Shown piece after piece: positions 31,464 to 35,786 of a DNA stretch of 35,786 bases. The notes below the pieces were generated by a model that had not been told where the DNA came from, made no database searches, and saw only the letters and a list, made by a program, of their open reading frames with translations. Each line of letters begins with the position of its first letter. The stretch's first letter is position 1. A program made the translations under genes and the position numbers. This DNA is from Candidatus Altimarinota bacterium (GTDB lineage Bacteria > Cyanobacteriota > Cyanobacteriia > Cyanobacteriales > Microcystaceae), in contig JAAUUT010000052.1 in assembly GCA_012031035.1 (NCBI GenBank), positions 1 through 35,786 of the forward strand, read 5' to 3'.

Positions 31464-31497
31464 GTAGGGGCTTGATTACCATTCTTTTCGCCCCTAC
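31464..31497. repeat. GTAGGGGC/GCCCCTAC hairpin repeat after nifD
   Basis: An exact 8-bp stem with an 18-nt loop, ten bases after nifD. Another copy of the family seen after gyrB, nifJ and nifS. Confidence 0.6.
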
Positions 31498-31504
31498 ATC
31501 AAAA

Positions 31505-31534
31505 CCCCAATCCCCAAATTCCCCAATCCCCAAA
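31505..31534. repeat. CCCCAAT/CCCCAAA short tandem repeat
   Basis: Four CCCCAA units in the nifD-nifK spacer, just upstream of the nifK ribosome site GGAG. Confidence 0.5.
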
Positions 31535-31558
31535 CTCAACTAACTGGAGAACACCCCC

Positions 31559-33094
31559 ATGTCTCAAGATGTAAATAATATCAAGGATCACGCCACACTA
31601 TTCCAAGAGCAAGACTATCAAGAACTATTCGAGAGCAAGAAAGAATTTGAAGGCGGACATAGCCCAGAAAAAGTTCAAGAAATTGTTGAATGGACGAAAA
31701 CTTGGGAATATCGCGAAAAAAACTTTTCTCGCGAAGCATTAACCGTCAATCCAGCTAAAGCTTGTCAACCCTTGGGTGCTATCCTAGCTGCGGTTGGTTT
31801 TGAAAAAACTCTCCCCTTCGTACACGGTTCGCAAGGATGCGTTGCTTACTTCCGCACTCACTTCACCCGTCACTTTAAAGAACCATTTTCAGCCGTATCC
31901 TCTTCAATGACTGAAGATGCAGCCGTATTCGGCGGTTTGAACAACATGGTTGACGGTCTGGCAACTTCCTATAGCCTCTATCAGCCTAAAATGATTGCTA
32001 TCTGCACTACTTGTATGGCAGAAGTAATTGGCGATGACTTAGGGGCATTCATTACTACCTCAAAACAAAGAGAATCTGTTCCCGAAGATTTCCCCGTCCC
32101 CTATGCCCACACTCCTAGCTTCGTCGGTTCTCACATCACGGGCTATGACAATATGATGAAGGGTATTCTTACTACCCTCACCGCAGGTAAGAAGCAAGAA
32201 ACGACTAATGGCAAGATTAACTTTATTCCTGGTTTTGAAACCTATATTGGGAATTTACGGGAAATCAAGCGTTTGGCTTCTCTGTTGGATATTGACTACA
32301 CTTTACTGGCTGATAACTCTGAATACCTCGATTCTCCCAACAATGGCGAGTATCAAATGTATCCGGGTGGAACTCCCCTAGAAGAAGCAGCAGATTCAAT
32401 TAATGCTGAAGCTACTATTTCTTTCCAAGCTTACGCAACCACCAAAACTCGCGAGTATATCGAAAAAGAGTGGAAACAACCCACTTCTGTATCTCGTCCC
32501 GTTGGTATCAAAGGAACTGATGAGTTCTTGATGAAACTCTCAGAACTAACTGGCAAACCCATTCCTAAAGAACTCGAAGACGAAAGAGGTCGCGCCGTTG
32601 ACGCTGTTACCGATTCTCAAGCGTGGATTCATGGCAAGCGTATTGCTCTCTACGGCGATCCAGATTTAGTATTTGGTTTGGTGCAGTTCTTGTTAGAGTT
32701 AGGTGCAGAACCCACTCACATTGTCGTTACCAACAGCAACCCAGTATTTGAAAAAGAATTGCAAGCTCTTCTAGATTCTAGCCCCTTTGGTCAAGAAGCT
32801 AAAATCTGGGGTGGTAAAGACTTATGGCATATGCGATCGCTCCTATTTACCGAACCCGTAGACTTACTAATCGGTAATTCCTATGGTAAGTACCTCTGGC
32901 GCGATACCAAAACTCCAATGGTACGCATTGGCTATCCGATCTTCGATCGCCACCACTTACACCGCTATGCTACCTACGGCTATCAAGGAACGATCAATCT
33001 ACTCAACTGGATTGTTAACACTCTCCTCGATGAGTTAGATCGCAATACCATCATTCCTTCTAAAACTGATATCTCTTACGACTTGATTCGCTAA
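31559..33094 (+). CDS. nifK: Nitrogenase MoFe protein beta subunit
   Basis: A 511-residue beta chain of dinitrogenase. The P-cluster cysteines are C69 (KACQPLGA), C94 (GSQGCVAYFR) and C152 in CTTCMAEVIGDD. Family features such as VHGSQGCVAYFRTHFTRHFK and SMTEDAAVFGG are intact. GGAG lies nine bases before the ATG. The next gene downstream is nifV, not the nifE expected after nifK in the classic Anabaena order. Confidence 0.98.
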   Translation: MSQDVNNIKDHATLFQEQDYQELFESKKEFEGGHSPEKVQEIVEWTKTWEYREKNFSREALTVNPAKACQPLGAILAAVGFEKTLPFVHGSQGCVAYFRTHFTRHFKEPFSAVSSSMTEDAAVFGGLNNMVDGLATSYSLYQPKMIAICTTCMAEVIGDDLGAFITTSKQRESVPEDFPVPYAHTPSFVGSHITGYDNMMKGILTTLTAGKKQETTNGKINFIPGFETYIGNLREIKRLASLLDIDYTLLADNSEYLDSPNNGEYQMYPGGTPLEEAADSINAEATISFQAYATTKTREYIEKEWKQPTSVSRPVGIKGTDEFLMKLSELTGKPIPKELEDERGRAVDAVTDSQAWIHGKRIALYGDPDLVFGLVQFLLELGAEPTHIVVTNSNPVFEKELQALLDSSPFGQEAKIWGGKDLWHMRSLLFTEPVDLLIGNSYGKYLWRDTKTPMVRIGYPIFDRHHLHRYATYGYQGTINLLNWIVNTLLDELDRNTIIPSKTDISYDLIR

Positions 33095-33236
33095 AGTTTA
33101 TGGAGAAAGGGATAACCAAAAGTCCACCTCGTACCTCGACCCTATGTCCCTTTCTCCTTTCCTTTTTTGTTCGGGTGGTAAAGAAAAATATTCATTCATT
33201 TTCTCCCAGTCCCCGTTGTTTACCTTGTTTTGTCTC

Positions 33237-34363
33237 ATGCAAGATATTCAAATCAACGACACAACCTTAAGAGATGGCGAACAAGCAGCAGGGGTTGCTT
33301 TTAACCTAGAAGAGAAAATCGCGATCGCAGTTCTCCTAGATTCAATCGGAGTGCAAGAATTAGAAGTCGGTATCCCTGCCATGGGAAAAGAAGAAATGCA
33401 CGCGATCGCTACTATTAATAATTTAGGGTTAAACGCTCAATTATTAGGATGGAATCGCGCCGTTACTTCCGACATCGATGCTTCTCTCTCCTGCGGTTTA
33501 AAGCGAGTACATATATCGATTCCCGTTTCTGAGATCCAGATTGCTGTCAAGTTTCAAGGACAGCGACAGGCAATGTTAGCAAGACTTAAGGAAACAATAT
33601 CTTATGCTTGCGATCGCGGTTTGTATGTCTCTGTAGGGGGCGAAGATTCTTCTCGCGCCGACGATTCGTTTCTTTTGGATGTCGCACAATCAGCCCAATC
33701 TTGGGGCGCATCGCGATTTCGTTTTTGCGATACGGTTGGCCTTCTCGACCCCTTTAGCACTTATCAAAAGGTCAATCGTTTGGTTTTGAATCTACGCATT
33801 CCCATCGAAATGCACACCCATAACGATTTGGGTTTGGCGACTGCTAACGCTTTAGCGGGGATTAAAGCAGGGCAAAATCAGTTAACACGACAGTTAATGG
33901 GTTGGGCGAAAGGGCTGGAAATGCTGCTTTAGAAGAAGTTGTAATGGCATTAAAACAGATTTATGGTATCAAATTAGGTATCGATACGTATCGTTTCTTA
34001 GAGTTGTCCCAATTGGTTTCGGCTGCTTCTAATAGCCATTTACCACCTTGGAAAGCGATTGTAGGCGAAAATGCTTTTGCACACGAATCTGGCATCCATG
34101 CAGCAGGTATATTGCAAGATCCCAAAACTTACGAACCCTTCAACCCCGAAGAAGTTGGTCGTCAGCGTCGCTTGCTAGCAGGAAAACATTCAGGGAGAAA
34201 GCTAATCCAACAAATATTAGCTTCTTGCGGCATTAATTTAGACAAAGAAGAAACTCAATTTGTCTTAGAATCTGTCAGAATTTTTTCTACTCAAGTTAAA
34301 CGTAATTTAACGACTGAAGAATTGTTGAAATTAGTAGGAGAAAGAAATCATGCAATCGGATGA
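33237..34363 (+). CDS. nifV: Homocitrate synthase NifV, frameshifted as sequenced
   Basis: Condenses acetyl-CoA and 2-oxoglutarate to homocitrate, the organic ligand of FeMo-co. The family motifs are INDTTLRDGEQ (residues 6-16), VGIPAMG, and the metal-binding HTHND at 193-197. The frame breaks at about residue 212, at GGG of 33870-33872. One more G gives IKAGAKSVNTTVNGLGERAG, the conserved stretch, and the total becomes 375 residues, normal for NifV. I start at the ATG at 33237 (MQDIQINDTTLRD). An in-frame ATG at 33144 would add a hydrophobic 31-residue extension unlike the family. It overlaps nifZ by 14 bases. Probably a functional gene with a sequence error. Confidence 0.92.
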
Positions 34364-34616
34364 AATCGAAATTGATTTCCCACCTATCTTTGAAATTGGG
34401 CAAAAAGTGCGATCGCGCAAACTCATTCGCAATGATGGCACGTTTCCCGGACAAGATATCGGTGCGACTTTAGCTAAAAAAGGCGATGTGGGTTACGTCG
34501 TCAGTATCGGTACTTTTTTGCAATCTTCTTATGTCTATGCAGTGCATTTTATGACGACTGGGCATGTAGTTGGTTGTCGCAAGAAGGAGCTTGAATCTGT
34601 TGAGGAATTAAAATAA
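34350..34616 (+). CDS. nifZ: NifZ family protein
   Basis: An 88-residue small protein with the NifZ pattern FEIGQKVRSRKLIRNDGTFPG, then KKGDVGYVVSIGTFLQ and YAVHF. NifZ assists formation of the second P-cluster in NifDK. Its ATG lies inside the 3' end of nifV, with GGAGAAAG upstream within the nifV coding sequence, so translation is likely coupled. Confidence 0.92.
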   Translation: MQSDEIEIDFPPIFEIGQKVRSRKLIRNDGTFPGQDIGATLAKKGDVGYVVSIGTFLQSSYVYAVHFMTTGHVVGCRKKELESVEELK

Positions 34617-34740
34617 TTTCGCATAGAGGAAGAGAAAAAATTTGATTGAATAGCCAGAATCAAAACTGCCTTGTCTTCCTTGTCTCTTCTCAACAACAAA
34701 TAATTGCTATTTAACAGAATTTGAAATCGGGAGTAAGTAC

Positions 34741-34944
34741 ATGAAAGTAATGTTGCGGAAAAATACGTTAGGGCATTTAGTGGTTTACGTTGCTAAGAAG
34801 GATTTAGAGGAAGAAGTCGTTAAAGAAGAGACTACTGAAACTGGAAAGGTCTACACTCTAGCAAATGGTTGGGAATTATCTATTCCTACTATGGAAGAAC
34901 CTATGAAGTTACCACAGACGATTGAGGCTAAAAGAATTGCCTAG
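34741..34944 (+). CDS. nifT: NifT/FixU family protein
   Basis: A 67-residue protein opening MKVMLRKNTLGHLVVYVAKKDLEE and containing LANGWELSIP, both typical of NifT/FixU. The biochemical role is not established. A 124-base spacer containing CTTGTCTTC words separates it from nifZ. Confidence 0.92.
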   Translation: MKVMLRKNTLGHLVVYVAKKDLEEEVVKEETTETGKVYTLANGWELSIPTMEEPMKLPQTIEAKRIA

Positions 34945-35047
34945 TCAAAAATACGATAGGTAAACTCCCCTAGCAATCGCTCTACTTTAGTTGTTTTATT
35001 GTGATTGTTTCTCCTTTCATTTACTTTTTCGCAATCTTTTTACTCTT

Positions 35048-35662
35048 ATGAAAAAGTACAAAAAAGAAGTTAGTACCAACTTTACTCTCGAAGGTCAATT
35101 TCTTGGTTTTGTCATCGACCAGGATGATAATAAATTTAAATATCTGCGAATAGCTGTCGTCGATGATGAAGTGCAGATAAAACTTTCTAAGCAAGCACGA
35201 GCTTCCTTATTTAGAGCGCTAGAGGAGCATTCTTTTCTTGCTTTGCGTCCGTTGGATTTCATTCAAGTAAGTGGTGAAAAAACGCTAGATTGCACGACGA
35301 ATACCCTAAAATTAAAAGCCGAACAAATAACTATTTTAAACGTCAACCAATCGGCAGAAATACAATCCACACAAGATGTAAATTGTCAACCTACTAAATC
35401 ATGTCCTGCTCAAGCTAAATCCAGGGCTAAATTATTAGTTTGTCATCGTTCGAGTTGTCAAAAAAGAGGTGGAAGAAGACAGCATCAAGCAATAGAATCT
35501 ATGTTACGCGATCGCGGTTTGCATGAGTGCGTAGTTATAGAAAAATCGGGTTGTTTGGGCAAATGTTCCCACGCACCTAATATTGTTTTAATGCCTGGAA
35601 AAAAACGCCTTAGTGGAATGAAACCAGAAGCGATCGCGGAATTATTAGCAAATCTTCAATAG
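35048..35662 (+). CDS. Thioredoxin-like [2Fe-2S] ferredoxin domain protein
   Basis: A 204-residue protein. The C-terminal half is a shethna/NuoE-type [2Fe-2S] domain with C132-x4-C137 and C169-x3-C173 (CHRSSC, CLGKC), followed by APNIVLMPGKK. The N-terminal 95 residues form a separate beta-rich domain (LEGQFLGFVIDQDD, KYLRIAVVDDEVQIKLSK) that I cannot name. A serine/glutamine-rich linker joins them. I start at the ATG at 35048; an ATG at 34991 would add an unlikely hydrophobic 19-residue stretch. Its position after nifT suggests a redox role in nitrogenase maturation or electron supply, but this is inference. Confidence 0.85.
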   Translation: MKKYKKEVSTNFTLEGQFLGFVIDQDDNKFKYLRIAVVDDEVQIKLSKQARASLFRALEEHSFLALRPLDFIQVSGEKTLDCTTNTLKLKAEQITILNVNQSAEIQSTQDVNCQPTKSCPAQAKSRAKLLVCHRSSCQKRGGRRQHQAIESMLRDRGLHECVVIEKSGCLGKCSHAPNIVLMPGKKRLSGMKPEAIAELLANLQ

Positions 35663-35725
35663 ACATCTCCGAAATAGAAATAATTTTGATAAAATTCTCA
35701 TAACAATGAATTTTGCTAATCCTAA

Positions 35726-35786
35726 ATGAGTTCTGTATTAAAATATATTAATCAAAATCCTCAAGAAGCACAAAGGCTAGTTGGTT
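35726..35786 (+). CDS. Partial CDS at window edge, probable transposase N-terminus
   Basis: Only 20 codons are visible before the window ends, beginning MSSVLKYINQNPQEAQRLVG. The phrase NPQEAQRLVG resembles the start of cyanobacterial DDE transposases with an N-terminal helix-turn-helix (IS5-like groups), which I recall from memory. No inverted repeat can be confirmed because the other end is outside the window. Confidence 0.4.
   Translation, partial: MSSVLKYINQNPQEAQRLVG

Noticed and set aside
33144..33236. Upstream in-frame ATG extending NifV by 31 residues
   Set aside because: The extension is hydrophobic and unlike any NifV; the family start MQDIQINDTTLRDGEQ fits the ATG at 33237.

Overview
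The window is cyanobacterial. It carries the characteristic nifB-fdxN-nifS-nifU-nifH-nifD-nifK order, a HoxEFUYH bidirectional NAD(P)-linked [NiFe] hydrogenase, a pheophorbide-a-oxygenase-like Rieske protein, and very many copies of the HIP1 octamer GCGATCGC in both genes and spacers. The organism is a diazotroph. A unicellular or baeocyte-forming (Pleurocapsa- or Cyanothece-like) lineage is my guess; the sequence alone does not settle this.

Layout. (1) 1-2263: structured leader and gyrB on the plus strand. (2) 2330-15718: a long minus-strand block. Read in transcription order it is ppsA, hoxE, hoxF, a hoxU 'head' fragment, a RetSat/carotenoid-isomerase-like FAD enzyme, hoxU, an FAD monooxygenase, hoxY, a SAM methyltransferase, hoxH, and a Rieske oxygenase. 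From hoxF onward each hox gene alternates with one redox or tailoring enzyme. (3) 15719-16643: a large divergent spacer. (4) 16644-21413: nifJ (pyruvate:ferredoxin/flavodoxin oxidoreductase) and a dihydroorotate-dehydrogenase-like gene. (5) 21621-22896: a compact three-gene cassette of two unrecognised proteins and a small GIY-YIG nuclease. (6) 22988-23977: a zinc alcohol dehydrogenase on the minus strand. (7) 24546-35662: nifB-fdxN-nifS-nifU-nifHDK-nifV-nifZ-nifT and a thioredoxin-like [2Fe-2S] protein, followed by what looks like the first codons of a transposase at the window edge.

How the genes fit together. NifJ oxidises pyruvate to give reduced ferredoxin or flavodoxin, which can feed nitrogenase or the Hox hydrogenase. 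PpsA returns pyruvate to PEP. Hox exchanges electrons between H2, NAD(P)H and ferredoxin. NifB, NifS, NifU and NifV supply FeMo-cofactor precursor, sulfur, Fe-S clusters and homocitrate to NifHDK. The block reads as a low-oxygen or dark N2-fixation and fermentation island.

Main oddities. Five genes (gyrB, hoxH, the methyltransferase, the RetSat-like gene and nifV) are each broken by one missing base in a homopolymer; this most likely reflects sequencing or assembly error. Truncated, diverged copies of the first codons of hoxU and nifU lie upstream of the intact genes. A perfect 28-nt palindrome sits in frame inside nifJ. The one-to-one interleaving of the hox operon and the GIY-YIG cassette are the best candidates for something undescribed.
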